From CAWCGU01 sp963795195 (GTDB taxonomy: Bacteria > Actinomycetota > Thermoleophilia > Solirubrobacterales > 70-9): a stretch of DNA of 64,000 bases. The stretch is taken from contig CAWCGU010000003.1 of the NCBI GenBank assembly GCA_963795195.1, positions 124,001 through 188,000 of the forward strand, given 5' to 3'. Of this stretch, positions 18,099 through 27,735 are shown one piece after another. Position 1 is the first letter of the stretch. Every line of letters starts with the position of its first letter. The notes under the pieces are model-generated. The model was not told where the DNA came from and ran no database searches. It worked only from the letters and a program-made list of their open reading frames with translations. The position numbers and the translations under genes are program-made.

Positions 18099-18818
18099 CC
18101 ACGCGGCCGGCAGCAGCGGCGGAATCCGCCCAGGGAACTCGGGCACGAAGCGCAACGCCATCTCTCCGGCTGGGGTTGACTCGATCGCCGGCCGCAGGTC
18201 GTCGAGGCTCATCAGCAAGCGCAGGCTCGGAGCGATCATCAGGTCGGCCGCGTTCGGTTCCTCGCCCCCGAGTACGCCAGTCTCGATCCAGCCGTTGATG
18301 CGCCTCAGCACCTCTGGCAGGGCGGCGAGGTTGGCTCGCACGTTGTCGCCGGTCGCGTCGTTGCTGCGGGCAGCGATGGCGATGATCGGCCCGGCGGTCT
18401 TGACAGCGACTCCGACGGGCACGCCGAGCCGGGCGCCCTCCGAGAAACTGCGCAGCGGCCCCTTGTCCTGCTTGAGGCAGTACCAAAGGGTCTGGCGGGC
18501 GAGGTTCTGCAGATCCTCATCCCCATAGGCCTCCGCCGCCTCGACTTCGGCGAGCAGCGCCGCGTCGGAGGGATAGAGCGGCGGGTCGGGTCGCACTCGA
18601 TCGAGCTCGTGGGCGATCGCGGTCGTGCCCTGGATCTTGCGCCCGTCGAGCTTCAGGGCGGGGACCGTGATCCCCGGAAAGCCCGCCATCCGCAGGATCC
18701 CCTTGGACATGATCGGAATCAGGTCCCGGCGCTTGTAGGCGATCCCCTTGCTTTCGAGCATCAGGCGCGCCGCCATCGAAGGATGGGAACCTGGGACCAC
18801 GTAGAGGCGGGCGTCCAT
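18057..18818 (-). CDS. Glutathione S-transferase-like protein
   Basis: A 253-residue protein. The N-terminal thioredoxin-like domain (LYVVPGSHPSMAARLMLESKGI, then FPGITVPALKLDGRKIQGTTAIAHELD with the cis-Pro VPAL) and a helical C-terminal domain (ADLMIAPSLRLLMSLDDL) match the GST fold. Actinobacteria usually lack glutathione, so the thiol partner may be mycothiol or none. The usual catalytic Cys/Ser position reads SHPSM, so Ser could serve. It overlaps folK by 42 bases tail to tail and diverges from coaX with 50 bases between starts. Confidence 0.8.
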   Translation of the reverse strand: MDARLYVVPGSHPSMAARLMLESKGIAYKRRDLIPIMSKGILRMAGFPGITVPALKLDGRKIQGTTAIAHELDRVRPDPPLYPSDAALLAEVEAAEAYGDEDLQNLARQTLWYCLKQDKGPLRSFSEGARLGVPVGVAVKTAGPIIAIAARSNDATGDNVRANLAALPEVLRRINGWIETGVLGGEEPNAADLMIAPSLRLLMSLDDLRPAIESTPAGEMALRFVPEFPGRIPPLLPAAWLEPLDTLSAAKSG

Positions 18819-18868
18819 TACGAGTGATCCTATTCCACGTCTGATGCGCGCATCGCGATAATCAGTCG

Positions 18869-19639
18869 ATGCTGCTCGCTGTCGACGTCGGGAACACGCA
18901 AACTCACCTGGGTGCCTTCCGGGCGCAGGAGCTGATCGCGCACTGGCGCTTCCAGACCCGCGCGGGCATGACCGGCGACGAGCTTGCGGATCGCATCGAC
19001 GGCCTGCTCTCGCTGCGGGACATGGCCCTTGGCGATATCGAGTCCCTGATCGTGTCCTCGGTGGTGCCGCCGCTGACCAACGAGTACGGCCAGATCGCCG
19101 AGCGCTACCTGGGCAGCCCCTACCTCGCCGTCGGGCCTCAGATCAAGACCGGAATGCCGATCCTCATCGATAACCCGCACGAGGTGGGCGCCGACCGGCT
19201 CGTCAACTCGATCGCCGCCTACGAACGCTTCGGCGGCCCCTGCATCGTCGTCGACTTCGGCACCGGTATCAATTTCGACGCCGTCTCGGGCGCCGGCGAG
19301 TACCTGGGCGGCGCGATCGCCCCCGGGATCGAGATCTCGCTCACCGCGCTCGCCGAGCGGGCGGCCAGAATTCCCCGCATTGATCTGGCTGAGCCTGAAA
19401 CGGCGCTCGGCAAGTCCACTCGCGCGGCGATTCAGTCGGGCGTGCTTTACGGCTTCGCAGGTCTGGTCGACGGCGTCGCCCGCCGGCTCGTCGCCGAGAT
19501 GGGGGAGGGCGTCTCGTTCATCGCGACGGGCGGCTTTGCCGCGGCGATCGTACCGTTCTGCGAGACGATCGAGGAGGTCGACGACCTGCTGACGCTGACC
19601 GGTTTGCGGCTGATCTGGGAGCGCAACGCGGATGCCTGA
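18869..19639 (+). CDS. coaX: Type III pantothenate kinase
   Basis: A 256-residue ASKHA-fold kinase for the first step of CoA synthesis. It shows LLAVDVGNTQTHLGAF (phosphate 1), VGADRLVNSIAAYE, and CIVVDFGTGINFDAVSGAGEYLGGAIAPGIEIS (phosphate 2 and pantothenate site), with the C-terminal FIATGGFAAAIVP adenosine motif. The type III enzyme resists CoA feedback. It overlaps dusB by 8 bases. A GATAAT sequence just upstream may be its -10 element. Confidence 0.95.
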   Translation: MLLAVDVGNTQTHLGAFRAQELIAHWRFQTRAGMTGDELADRIDGLLSLRDMALGDIESLIVSSVVPPLTNEYGQIAERYLGSPYLAVGPQIKTGMPILIDNPHEVGADRLVNSIAAYERFGGPCIVVDFGTGINFDAVSGAGEYLGGAIAPGIEISLTALAERAARIPRIDLAEPETALGKSTRAAIQSGVLYGFAGLVDGVARRLVAEMGEGVSFIATGGFAAAIVPFCETIEEVDDLLTLTGLRLIWERNADA

Positions 19640-20651
19640 GCGCAGTACGAATCGGCTCACCTCCCCGATTCGAATCGGCCCGATCGAGCTCTCCAACCGC
19701 GTTCTGCTTGCCCCGCTGGCCGGTATCGGCAACTGGTTCGTGCGGCTGCAGGCGCGCCGCTACGGCGCCGGCCTCGCCTTTTCGGAGATGGTCTCGAGCT
19801 TTGCGATCGACCGCGGCAATCGGCGGACGACAGAAGAGATGCTGCGGGTCCACCCGGACGAGCACCCCGTGGCCTTGCAGCTCTTCGGGCCCGACCCGGG
19901 CGTGATGCGCGAGGCGGCGGCCAGAGCGGCCGCGGCCGGCCCGGACATGATCGACCTGAATATGGGTTGTCCGGTGCCGAAGGTCTGCAAGACGGGGGCG
20001 GGGGCGGCCTTGCTCGACGACCCCGACCGGGCGGTGGCGATCGCCCGCGCCGCCGCGGAAGGTTCAGGGCTGCCGGTCAGCGTCAAGCTGCGCTCCGGCG
20101 TGCGTCGTGGCGATCGCTCCGGCTTCGAGCTGGCGCTGCGGCTCGCCGACGAGGCCCCGATCGCGGCGATCAGCTTCCACCCGCGGCCTGCATCGGTACA
20201 CCACTCCGGCAGCCCGGACTACAAGCTGGCGAGGGAGCTGCGCGACCGGCTCGAGGGCAGCGGTGTGAAGATGATCATCTCGGGTGGGTTGAGCAGCGCC
20301 GACCGCGTTCGGGCCGCCTATGAGGAGTCGGGGGCGGATGCGGTGATGATCGCCCGCGGGGCGCTCGGGAACCCCTGGATCTTCGAGCAGTTGCTGGCTG
20401 ACCGCGACGGCGACCCCAGCGAAGCTGAAGTTGTCGCGGAGCTGCTCTGGGTGCTCGAGCGCGCTGAGGAGCATTGGGGAGAGCGCGCGGCCCGCAATCT
20501 GCGCAAGTTCTACCCGTGGTACCTGGAGCGGTTGGGGTCAAAGGGGGCGCAGGCGGACGTCTACCAGCGAACCGAGAGCCTCGACGACGTCAGAGGCCTG
20601 CTTTCCAGCGATTTTCCGGCGCCCGAGGGTGTGCTGAGCGCAGCGCTATAA
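19632..20651 (+). CDS. dusB: tRNA-dihydrouridine synthase
   Basis: A 339-residue FMN enzyme reducing uridines in the tRNA D-loop. It has RVLLAPLAGIGNWFVRLQARRYG, MIDLNMGCPVPKVCKTGAGAALL (catalytic Cys in the NxGCP-x-x-K-V motif), VKLRSGV, ISFHPRP and MIISGGLSS followed by GADAVMIARGALGNPWIFEQL (FMN phosphate). It sits between coaX and greA, as in Firmicutes where it follows folK. The C-terminal helical tRNA-binding domain is present. Confidence 0.94.
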   Translation: MPERSTNRLTSPIRIGPIELSNRVLLAPLAGIGNWFVRLQARRYGAGLAFSEMVSSFAIDRGNRRTTEEMLRVHPDEHPVALQLFGPDPGVMREAAARAAAAGPDMIDLNMGCPVPKVCKTGAGAALLDDPDRAVAIARAAAEGSGLPVSVKLRSGVRRGDRSGFELALRLADEAPIAAISFHPRPASVHHSGSPDYKLARELRDRLEGSGVKMIISGGLSSADRVRAAYEESGADAVMIARGALGNPWIFEQLLADRDGDPSEAEVVAELLWVLERAEEHWGERAARNLRKFYPWYLERLGSKGAQADVYQRTESLDDVRGLLSSDFPAPEGVLSAAL

Positions 20652-20652
20652 T
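20647..20652 (+). promoter_or_regulatory. Perfect -10 hexamer ahead of greA
   Basis: TATAAT overlaps the dusB stop codon. It is the only consensus -10 hexamer I saw in this part of a GC-rich region. No clear -35 sits 17 bases upstream, so activator dependence or chance must be considered. The leader to greA would be about 105 bases and contains two T-rich stretches. Confidence 0.4.
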
Positions 20653-20763
20653 CTCGCGTCGTCTTGCCCTGAGCGCGGCTGTTTTTACGTCGTGTGCAGG
20701 GATTTTTTATCGTACGGGTCCTTTTGCGGGTCCGGTCCAAATGCCGGGAGAGGAATCTCAATC

Positions 20764-21237
20764 GTGAGTCGGGAATCGCTGATTACGCCTGAAGGCCTCA
20801 AGAAGCTGAAGGCGGAGCTGGAAGAAATGTCCACCGTGAGGCGGCGAGAGGTCGCTGAGCGGATCAAGGAAGCGCGCGAGTTCGGCGACATCAGCGAGAA
20901 CGCCGAATACGACGCTGCGAAAAACGATCAGGCGATGCTGGAGCAGCGCATCGCCCAGCTCGAGGAGCGGCTGCGCCGATCGACCGTGATCGACAAGCGC
21001 CAGGTCACCAACGACGTCGTCTCCGTCGGCGTCACCGTCCACATCAAGGATCAGAAGTCCGGCGAGGGACGCAAGTTTCAGCTCGTCGGCGCCCCCGAGG
21101 CCTCGCCTCCGGACAAGCTTTCGAACGAGTCGCCCGTCGGCAAGGCGGTGATGGGTCACAAGCGCGGCGACGTGGTCACCGTCGAGGTGCCTCGCGGTCC
21201 GAAGAAAAAGCTCAAGATCACCAAAATCGAGACTTAG
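20764..21237 (+). CDS. greA: Transcription elongation factor GreA
   Basis: A 157-residue factor that rescues backtracked RNA polymerase by stimulating transcript cleavage. The N-terminal coiled coil carries the acidic tip (EAREFGDISENAEYDAAKNDQ), and the C-terminal FKBP-like domain includes SPVGKAVMGHKRGDVVTVEVP. GTG 20764 is preferred: GGGAGAGG lies about 10 bases upstream and the protein then begins with the conserved SRESLITPEGLKKLKAELE. Upstream in-frame residues are not conserved. Confidence 0.95.
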   Translation: MSRESLITPEGLKKLKAELEEMSTVRRREVAERIKEAREFGDISENAEYDAAKNDQAMLEQRIAQLEERLRRSTVIDKRQVTNDVVSVGVTVHIKDQKSGEGRKFQLVGAPEASPPDKLSNESPVGKAVMGHKRGDVVTVEVPRGPKKKLKITKIET

Positions 21238-21301
21238 GCGGTCGCACGCCGGCGGCGTGCGCGTCGCAACGGTTTTGCAACGATTCGGGCCATCTGGCAG
21301 G

Positions 21302-21739
21302 ATGGCGGCTATGGACGGTCCTCAGACCGACAGTGAGCGTGATCGCGTACAGGAGGTCGAACGTCTCGGCGTTCCCTACCTGCTCTACCGCGACCATCTC
21401 GGCGCGATGCGGGCTCTGTCGCTCGAGGACACCTGGGAGAAGATCACCGTCGGGCGCGGCGCTGGAACCGATCTCGCCCTGGCCTGGGACAGCGAGGTCT
21501 CACGCGTGCACGCCGAACTGCTGCGGATCGGGGACGACTGGGTGCTCGTCGACGATGGGCTGTCGAGCAACGGGACCTTCGTCAACGGCGACAAGATCGA
21601 GGGCAGGCGGCGTCTCTTCGACGGGGACTCGCTGCGATTTGGTGACACCGATGTCGACTTCCGGGCCCCGCTCCAGGCGCCCGACGCGACGATGGTGCTC
21701 TCCAACCCGCCACTGCCACCGCCTGATTCAGGCAGCTGA
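21302..21739 (+). CDS. FHA-domain phosphopeptide-binding protein
   Basis: A 145-residue protein made of a single forkhead-associated domain. Visible marks are VGRGAGTDLAL (phosphothreonine Arg), SRVHAELLRI and the SSNGTFVNGDKI loop. It should bind phosphothreonine proteins in Ser/Thr-kinase signalling. The start may be ATG 21302 or ATG 21311; both are in frame. No kinase gene is in the window. It lies between greA and clpC on the same strand, 225 bases ahead of the clpC start. Confidence 0.88.
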   Translation: MAAMDGPQTDSERDRVQEVERLGVPYLLYRDHLGAMRALSLEDTWEKITVGRGAGTDLALAWDSEVSRVHAELLRIGDDWVLVDDGLSSNGTFVNGDKIEGRRRLFDGDSLRFGDTDVDFRAPLQAPDATMVLSNPPLPPPDSGS

Positions 21740-21964
21740 AGCAACGCATTTAGCGGCGGTTTGACCCGGCGGACCGGTGAAGGTGCCCCGGTATACTCGC
21801 CTCTCGTTGTAAACGACAACCGGAGGTCTCATCCCGCGGCACCCTTGAGCCGATGAATGTGGATAAGGACTCCGGCGATGCTGCGTCCCCGCAGACCGAT
21901 ATATCTAGGGACCTCACGAGACAAAGACAGAGACAGAGACCGGCCTAACAAAGCAGAGATTCGA
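21740..21964 (+). promoter_or_regulatory. clpC leader with candidate -10 and inverted repeat
   Basis: TATACT at 21792-21797 is a good -10 hexamer. Immediately after it, GTTGT (21806-21810) and ACAAC (21816-21820) form an inverted repeat with a 5-base centre, a possible operator in the early transcript or promoter. GGAGGT at 21822-21827 has no long frame behind it. No CIRCE or HAIR-type sequence is evident, so heat-shock control is unproven. Confidence 0.4.
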
Positions 21965-24541
21965 GTGTTTGAGAGATTCACAGAGAGAGCGCGCCAAGTG
22001 GTCGTCCTGGCCCAGGAGGAAGCGCGTACCCTCAAGCACAACTACATCGGTACAGAGCACATCCTGCTCGGCCTGCTGCGCGAGGAAGAGGGCCTGGCCG
22101 CGCGCGTGCTTGAGTCTCTCGACATCACCGTCGAGCGCGTCCGAGCCCAGGTGGTGCGGATTGTCGGTTCCGGTGAGGAGGTCACGTCGGGCCAGATCCC
22201 GTTCACGCCGCGCGCCAAGAAGGTGCTCGAGTTGGCGCTGCGCGAGGCGCTGTCGCTCGGCCACAACTACATCGGCACCGAGCACATCCTGCTCGGCCTG
22301 GTTCGTGAGAACGAGGGCGTCGCCGCCCGCATCCTGCTCGACTTCGACGCCGACTCCGAGAAGATCCGCAACGAGGTCATCCGCATGCTCTCCGGTCCCG
22401 GCGGGCGTCGCCAAAGCGGCTCCGGCAGCCAGTCCGGCGAGGGCAAGAAGTCCTCGAAGCTGCTTGACCAGTTCGGCCGCAACCTGACCAAGCTCGCCCA
22501 GGACGGCAAGCTCGATCCGACCATCGGCCGCGAGACCGAGATCGAACGGATCATGCAGATCCTCGCTCGGCGCCAGAAGAACAACCCGGTGCTGCTGGGC
22601 GAGCCCGGCGTCGGCAAGACCGCGATCGTTGAGGGCCTGGCGACGCAGATCATCCGCGGTGAGGTCCCCGAACTGCTCAAGAACAAGCAGATCTACACCC
22701 TCGACTTGGCGGCGCTGGTCGCCGGCTCGAAGTACCGCGGCGAGTTCGAGGAGCGGCTCAAGAAGGTGATGAAGGAGATCACTCAGCGCGGCGACATCGT
22801 GCTGTTCATCGATGAGCTTCACAACCTGGTCGGCGCCGGCGCCGCCGAGGGCGCGATCGACGCCGCCTCGATCCTCAAGCCCGCGCTCGCGCGCGGCGAG
22901 CTGCAGACGATCGGTGCGACAACGCTTGACGAGTACCGCAAGTACCTGGAGCGGGACTCGGCGCTCGAACGCCGCTTCCAGCAGGTCAGGGTCGAGCAGC
23001 CCAACACCGAGGACACAGTCAAGATCCTCCAGGGCCTGCGCGAACGCTACGAGCAGCACCACCGCGTGCAGATCACCGACGAAGCCCTCGAAGCCGCCGC
23101 GGAGCTGGCCGACCGCTATATCTCCGACCGCTTCCTACCCGACAAGGCGATCGACCTGATCGACGAAGCCGCCTCGCGGATGCGGATCAAGTCGATGTCG
23201 CAGCCGCCCGTCTACCGCGAGCTCGAAGAGGAGATCGAGGAGACGCGCCGCGCCAAGGAGTCGGCGATCGAGGCCCAGGAGTTCGAGAAGGCCGCCAACC
23301 TGCGCGACAAGGAGCGCCAGCTCACCAACCGCAAGCGCGAGCTCGAGGACGAATGGTCCGAGGGCGAAGGTGGCGAGCGCCCGTCCCTCGGGGAAGAGGA
23401 GATCGCCGACATCGTCTCGATGTGGACAGGCATCCCGGTCTTCAAGCTGACCGAGGCCGAGACCAAGAAGCTGATTCGCATGGAGGACGAGCTGCACAAA
23501 CGCGTGATCGGCCAGGAGGCGGCGATCGTCGCGGTCTCGAAGGCCATACGCCGTTCACGCGCGGGGATCAAGGACCCCAAGCGTCCGTCCGGCTCCTTCA
23601 TCTTCCTCGGTCCGTCCGGCGTCGGAAAAACCGAGCTGGCAAGGACCCTGTCCGAGTTCCTTTTCGGTGACGAGGACGCGCTTGTGCGCATCGACATGTC
23701 CGAGTACATGGAGAAGCACGCCGTCTCGCGCCTGGTCGGCTCTCCTCCCGGGTACGTCGGCTACGACGAGGGCGGCCAGCTGACCGAGGCCGTCAGACGC
23801 AAGCCCTACTCGGTGCTGCTGCTCGACGAGATCGAGAAGGCCCACCCGGATGTCTTCAACATCCTCCTCCAGATCCTCGAGGACGGCCGCCTCACCGACG
23901 CCCAGGGGCGCACTGTCGACTTCCGCAACACGATCGTGATCATGACCTCGAACATCGGCGCCAAGGACATCGCCCGTAATACGCCGCTGGGCTTCTCGGT
24001 CACCGACGAGGGCGGCACGACCTACGAGGACATGAAGTCTCAAATCATGGGCGAGCTCAAGAAGGTCTTCCGGCCCGAGTTCCTCAATCGCATCGACGAG
24101 GTGGTCGTCTTCCACAAGCTGCTGCGCGAGGAGATCAAGCAGATCGTCGATCTGATGATCTCTCGCGTGCGTGCGCAGGTTGCCGAGCACGACCTGCAGC
24201 TCGACCTCACCGACGCCGCCAAGGAGCTGCTCGTCGACAAGGGCTGGGATCCGGCGATGGGCGCCCGCCCGCTGCGCCGCGCAATCCAGCGCTACGTCGA
24301 AGACCCGCTTGCCGACGAGGTGCTCAAGGCCGGCACGCTCGAGTCGGGCACGACGGTGCTGGTCGATCGCGACGATTCGGGCGACGAAGAGGACAAACCA
24401 CTTTCGATGGAGCTGATCAAGCCCAAGAAGCGCCCGGCCAAGAAGGACAAGGAGCCGGTCGGCGTGGGGGCTGAGGCCGCCCCGACCGACGAGCCTTCAG
24501 GTGACGAGCCTGACGCTGACCCTGTCGGCGACGCCGGCTAG
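21965..24541 (+). CDS. clpC: ATP-dependent Clp protease ATP-binding subunit ClpC
   Basis: An 858-residue class I Clp unfoldase that feeds substrates to ClpP. It has two N-terminal repeats (FTERARQVVVLAQEEAR and GHNYIGTEHILLGL twice), AAA1 Walker A GEPGVGKT at about 212, a UVR/linker coiled coil (EFEKAANLRDKERQL) near 430-450, and AAA2 Walker A GPSGVGKT at about 549. The C-terminal ClpB-D2-small domain is followed by a Lys/Pro- and Asp-rich tail. GTG 21965 is chosen because the protein then starts MFERFTERARQ as in the family. Upstream in-frame codons are leader. No mcsAB or ctsR accompanies it, unlike in Bacillus. Confidence 0.96.
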   Translation: MFERFTERARQVVVLAQEEARTLKHNYIGTEHILLGLLREEEGLAARVLESLDITVERVRAQVVRIVGSGEEVTSGQIPFTPRAKKVLELALREALSLGHNYIGTEHILLGLVRENEGVAARILLDFDADSEKIRNEVIRMLSGPGGRRQSGSGSQSGEGKKSSKLLDQFGRNLTKLAQDGKLDPTIGRETEIERIMQILARRQKNNPVLLGEPGVGKTAIVEGLATQIIRGEVPELLKNKQIYTLDLAALVAGSKYRGEFEERLKKVMKEITQRGDIVLFIDELHNLVGAGAAEGAIDAASILKPALARGELQTIGATTLDEYRKYLERDSALERRFQQVRVEQPNTEDTVKILQGLRERYEQHHRVQITDEALEAAAELADRYISDRFLPDKAIDLIDEAASRMRIKSMSQPPVYRELEEEIEETRRAKESAIEAQEFEKAANLRDKERQLTNRKRELEDEWSEGEGGERPSLGEEEIADIVSMWTGIPVFKLTEAETKKLIRMEDELHKRVIGQEAAIVAVSKAIRRSRAGIKDPKRPSGSFIFLGPSGVGKTELARTLSEFLFGDEDALVRIDMSEYMEKHAVSRLVGSPPGYVGYDEGGQLTEAVRRKPYSVLLLDEIEKAHPDVFNILLQILEDGRLTDAQGRTVDFRNTIVIMTSNIGAKDIARNTPLGFSVTDEGGTTYEDMKSQIMGELKKVFRPEFLNRIDEVVVFHKLLREEIKQIVDLMISRVRAQVAEHDLQLDLTDAAKELLVDKGWDPAMGARPLRRAIQRYVEDPLADEVLKAGTLESGTTVLVDRDDSGDEEDKPLSMELIKPKKRPAKKDKEPVGVGAEAAPTDEPSGDEPDADPVGDAG

Positions 24542-24621
24542 ACGCAACCAGGCGCTGAGGCGCTCGCTCGATCGTTGTCGGTAGCCTTGCGCTGTTCACG
24601 CGAGCCGAAAGGGGCAGGGGT

Positions 24622-26009
24622 ATGAAGCGAGTGGTCGCGATCGCAGTCGTTACGGGGGGAATGATCGGCGGCAGTTTGACGGCGTCGGCAGCCGCTGCTC
24701 CGACCGACCCGGAGGCGCCATCCCAGCAGCCACTGCAAATCATCCGTGCCGGCGAGGCCGTGGATCTGGCCGGTCCGCTTGCCGATGTCCCGGTCCTTGT
24801 CGCAGATACAGGCATCGATCTCGATCACCCGGATCTGCAGCCCAGGCTGTTCTCTTTGCCGGCCCCAGTCGCGGCGCCCAAGCAGGCTGACTACGTTTTC
24901 CCGCCCAACGGCGTCCCGCCGACGATCCCGGCTGGGGCTCCCGGCTGGGACCTGATCGGCAACGTCGGCGGCTGTGGCGGCAACGGCACAGAGGCTCCGG
25001 ACAGTGACCCCAACGACCCCGCCGGGTGCTCGGGACACGGAACCCTGGTGGCCGGAGTCTTGGGCGCAGCCTGGAACAACGGACAGGGCGGCGCAGGTGT
25101 CGCCCCCAACGCCCGCTTCATAGCCCTGCGCACCTGCTGGGACGGCGACAACTGCTTCGGCCACGTCCAGCCGGCGGCCTTCCAGTGGGCCGCGGACCGC
25201 GGTGCTCGCGTCGTCAGCATGAGCTGGCTCGGGGGTTTCGTGCAGGACACGGTCAACGTGATCGCTGCCAACCCGCAGACGCTTTTTGTCACCATTCCCT
25301 CAGGTAACGGCGGCGCCTTCGACGCCGACCCAACCAATCCGTTCCCCTGCACGGTTAGCCTGCCGAACGTACTCTGCGTCAGCACCAGCGCCCCCGACGG
25401 CGGCCTCAGCTGCGGCGCCTTCGGGCCGCAGACGGTTGATATCGCGGCTCCCACCGAGAACTCGATCACGACGACGGTGGGAGGCGGCTTCGGCGGCACG
25501 GGCTGCGCGACCAGCTTCGCCTCGCCGGCGGCCGCGGGTGTGGCGACGATCCTCTTCGGCGCCGTGCCGCAGGCCACCGGCGCACAGGTGCGCGACGCGA
25601 TCGTCGCGGGAGCCGCGCCTTCCCCGGCCTGGGCCGGGAAGTCCGTGTCAGGCGGAGTCCTCGACGCTGTCGGTGCGTTGATCGCGCTCGGCGGGGCATC
25701 ACCGAGACTCGAGCTCGGCCTCACGGGCCGCGCCGGCAGGAGGGTGAGTCCCTCAGGGTGACCGTCTCCTGCAGCGTCGCCTGCGAGCTGGCGCTGAAGG
25801 CCAAGGGCGTGGCGGCGGGAGATCCGTTTTCGTCCAAGAGGAAGCAGCTGAGCCTCGGTGCGGGCGCGCCGAAGACAGTCAAGCTGGCCTACACCCGCTC
25901 GGTGCGCAATCGCATAGGCGAGGCGGCTGGCCGGGCGACGGTGACCGCAAGGGCGAGCAGCGCCCTCGGCGTGGCGACGTCGACCTTCGACGTCAAGCTC
26001 AAGAAGTAG
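24622..26009 (+). CDS. Secreted subtilisin-like serine protease (S8), C-terminal domain out of frame
   Basis: It has an N-terminal signal peptide (residues 1-28), then a peptidase S8 domain with the full catalytic triad: Asp in VLVADTGIDLDHPDL, His in GCSGHGTLVAGVLG and Ser in CATSFASPAAAGV. It should be an exported broad-specificity protease. The first frame stops at 25761. The segment that follows in another frame (VTVSCSVACELALKAKG to LKK, stop 26007-26009) looks like the beta-sandwich tail usual on surface proteins of this group. That indicates a single-base loss near 25741. Without correction the protease would be 379 residues and lack the tail. Confidence 0.85.
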
Positions 26010-27263
26010 CGCGCGACCGCATGCGGCCTGAGCAGACGCAGGCCCGACGGCCGGGCGTTGTAGCCAGCGCCCGAAGGCGACGTGGCCCGCGACGGCGGCG
26101 ATGATCGCCGCGGCGCCTGCAAGCACGAGGGTCGCCCGGGGGTCGATCGCCTCAGCCATCCAGCCGGTCAGTGGGCCGCCGATGGCGGTTGAGCCGAGGA
26201 AGACGATCGAGTAGAGAGCCATCACCCGCCCCCGCATCTGCGGCGTGACCTTGAGCTGGAGCCAGGTGTTGATGCTGGCGGCGAAGGAAACGCTGGCCGC
26301 GCCGACAAGTGCGAACAGGGCCGCCTCGACTCCCAGCGAGGGGGCGGCCGCAGCGAGCAGGGCGACGATGCCGAAGGCAAGGCCGGCCACCGTAATCAGG
26401 GCCGGTGTCACGCGCCGCCGCGAACCCGTCAGCAGCGCGCCTACGATCGAGCCCAGGCCCATCGAGCAGACGAGCACGGAGTAGCCGGCGGCGCCGGCGT
26501 CAAAGCTGAAGCGCGCCAGCAGCGGCACGATCGTCAGGAAGTTGAAGCTGAGCGTGCCGACGACCGCCATCAGGCTCAGCGGGATCGCCAGGGCGGGAGT
26601 GGCGACGACGTAACGGAGGGCGGCACCGACAGCGCCGCGGGCCGATTCCGTTGCGGGGGTCGGTCGCAGCGTCTTGGGATCCATGCCGCGCAGGGCGACG
26701 ATCATCGCGGCGAATGACAGCGTGTTGAGCAGGAAGCAGGGTCCGACGCCGAAGACGACGATCAGCGCGCCGGCAAGCGCCGGGCCGACGACGCGGGCCG
26801 TGTGGATCAGCATGCTGTTGAGGCCGACAGCGCTGACGAGCCGGTCCGGGCCGACCATTTCGATCGCGAAGCTCTGGCGCGTCGGATTGTCGATCGCGTT
26901 GATCGTGCCGCGGATGAAGATCAGCAACAGCACCATCCAGGTCTGGACGGCTCCGCCGACGGTGAGCGCGAACAGCATCAGCGCCGGGATCGCCATCGCC
27001 GTTTGCGTGTAGATCAGCAGGCGGCGCTTGGGGACGCGGTCGGCAAGCGCACCGCCCCAGGCGCCGAAGAGCAGCATTGGCAGGAACTGGAACGCGGTCG
27101 CGATGCCCACCGCCGTGCCCGAGCCTGTGAGCGTCAGCACCAGCCACAGCTCGGCGACCATCTGCATCCAGTTCCCGCTCAGGGAGACAACCTGGCCGAT
27201 GAAGTAGCGCCGGTAGTTCGGGACGTTCAGGGAGGCGAATGAACGGTGCAGCGCGGCGGTCAG
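25999..27263 (-). CDS. MFS transporter (EntS-like efflux permease), both ends uncertain
   Basis: About 11-12 hydrophobic segments and an MFS loop motif (GALADRVPKRRLL) mark a drug- or siderophore-type exporter. The nearest ATG (27167) would remove the first helix region: in-frame codons upstream encode SLNVPNYRRYFIGQVVSLSG, the normal beginning. In that extension the only candidate is CTG 27263, overlapping the MarR stop as CTGA. At the 3' end the frame has no stop where the family ends (about 26010) and continues antisense through the protease to 24891. A stop at 25999-26001 lies in another frame, so an indel near 26.0-26.1 kb is likely. The gene is paired with the MarR gene. Confidence 0.75.
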
Positions 27264-27677
27264 GAGGGCTCTCCCTCGAGCAACCGCGCCATGATCTCCG
27301 CGGCGGCGTCAAGGGTCCCGAGCTCGTGCGGATCGAGATCCGCGAGCAGCTGAGCGAGGTACGCGGTCTTGCGGGTGCGGAGTTGGCGCAGAAGTTTGTT
27401 GCCCTCGGGGGTGGCGCTGAGCAGGGCCGAGCGCCGGTCGAGCGGATCCGGCTGACGCGAGCACCAGCCCAGCGTCTTCGAGCAGGGCGATGACACGGGT
27501 GGCCGTCGGCCGCTGGATGCGCTCCAGCTCGGCCAACTCGCTCGGCGTCAGCGGGCCGCGGTTGGCGATCGACGCCAGGGCGGCCGTCTGGGAGGGGGTG
27601 AGTTCTCCGCCGGCCTGCTGGCGCATGCGACGAGCCAGACGGGTGACGGCAAGCCTCAAGTGCGAGAGCAACTTCAC
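27260..27677 (-). pseudogene. MarR-family transcriptional regulator, frameshifted
   Basis: Read across one frame change it is a normal MarR protein of about 139 residues. The N-terminal helices are followed by the winged helix ELTPSQTAALASIANRGPLT with PSELAELERIQRPTATRVI. It continues EDAGLVL, then RQPDPLDRRSALLSATPEGN (the wing) and the dimerisation helix ending LLEGEPS. The first frame (GTG 27677) leaves conserved sequence after LEDAGLVL, and the wing is in the next frame, so one extra base near 27458 breaks it. It probably represses the downstream MFS exporter, with which it overlaps, and itself. Confidence 0.82.
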
Positions 27678-27716
27678 TGCGAGCTTGAGTCGTGTGTGTC
27701 TCTGAAGTACTTACCA

Positions 27717-27735
27717 TTGCTAATTAGTCTAGCAA
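27717..27735. promoter_or_regulatory. Candidate MarR operator
   Basis: TTGCTAATTAGTCTAGCAA is a pseudo-palindrome with perfect 6-base arms (TTGCTA/TAGCAA) in an AT-rich island between the marR-like gene and radA. The TTGC...GCAA form recalls MarR boxes. A second 8-base palindrome, AAGTACTT, lies at 27705-27712. Both are within 60 bases of the marR start. Confidence 0.5.

Noticed and set aside
21853..21948. 30-codon upstream frame in the clpC leader
   Set aside because: The ATG has no ribosome binding site at a suitable distance and the peptide is low-complexity Arg/Gln. It is kept only as a remote uORF possibility.
27309..27717. Overlapping minus-strand frames as separate small genes in the marR region
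   Set aside because: The two partial frames give one standard MarR protein when joined across a single base, so they are one broken gene.
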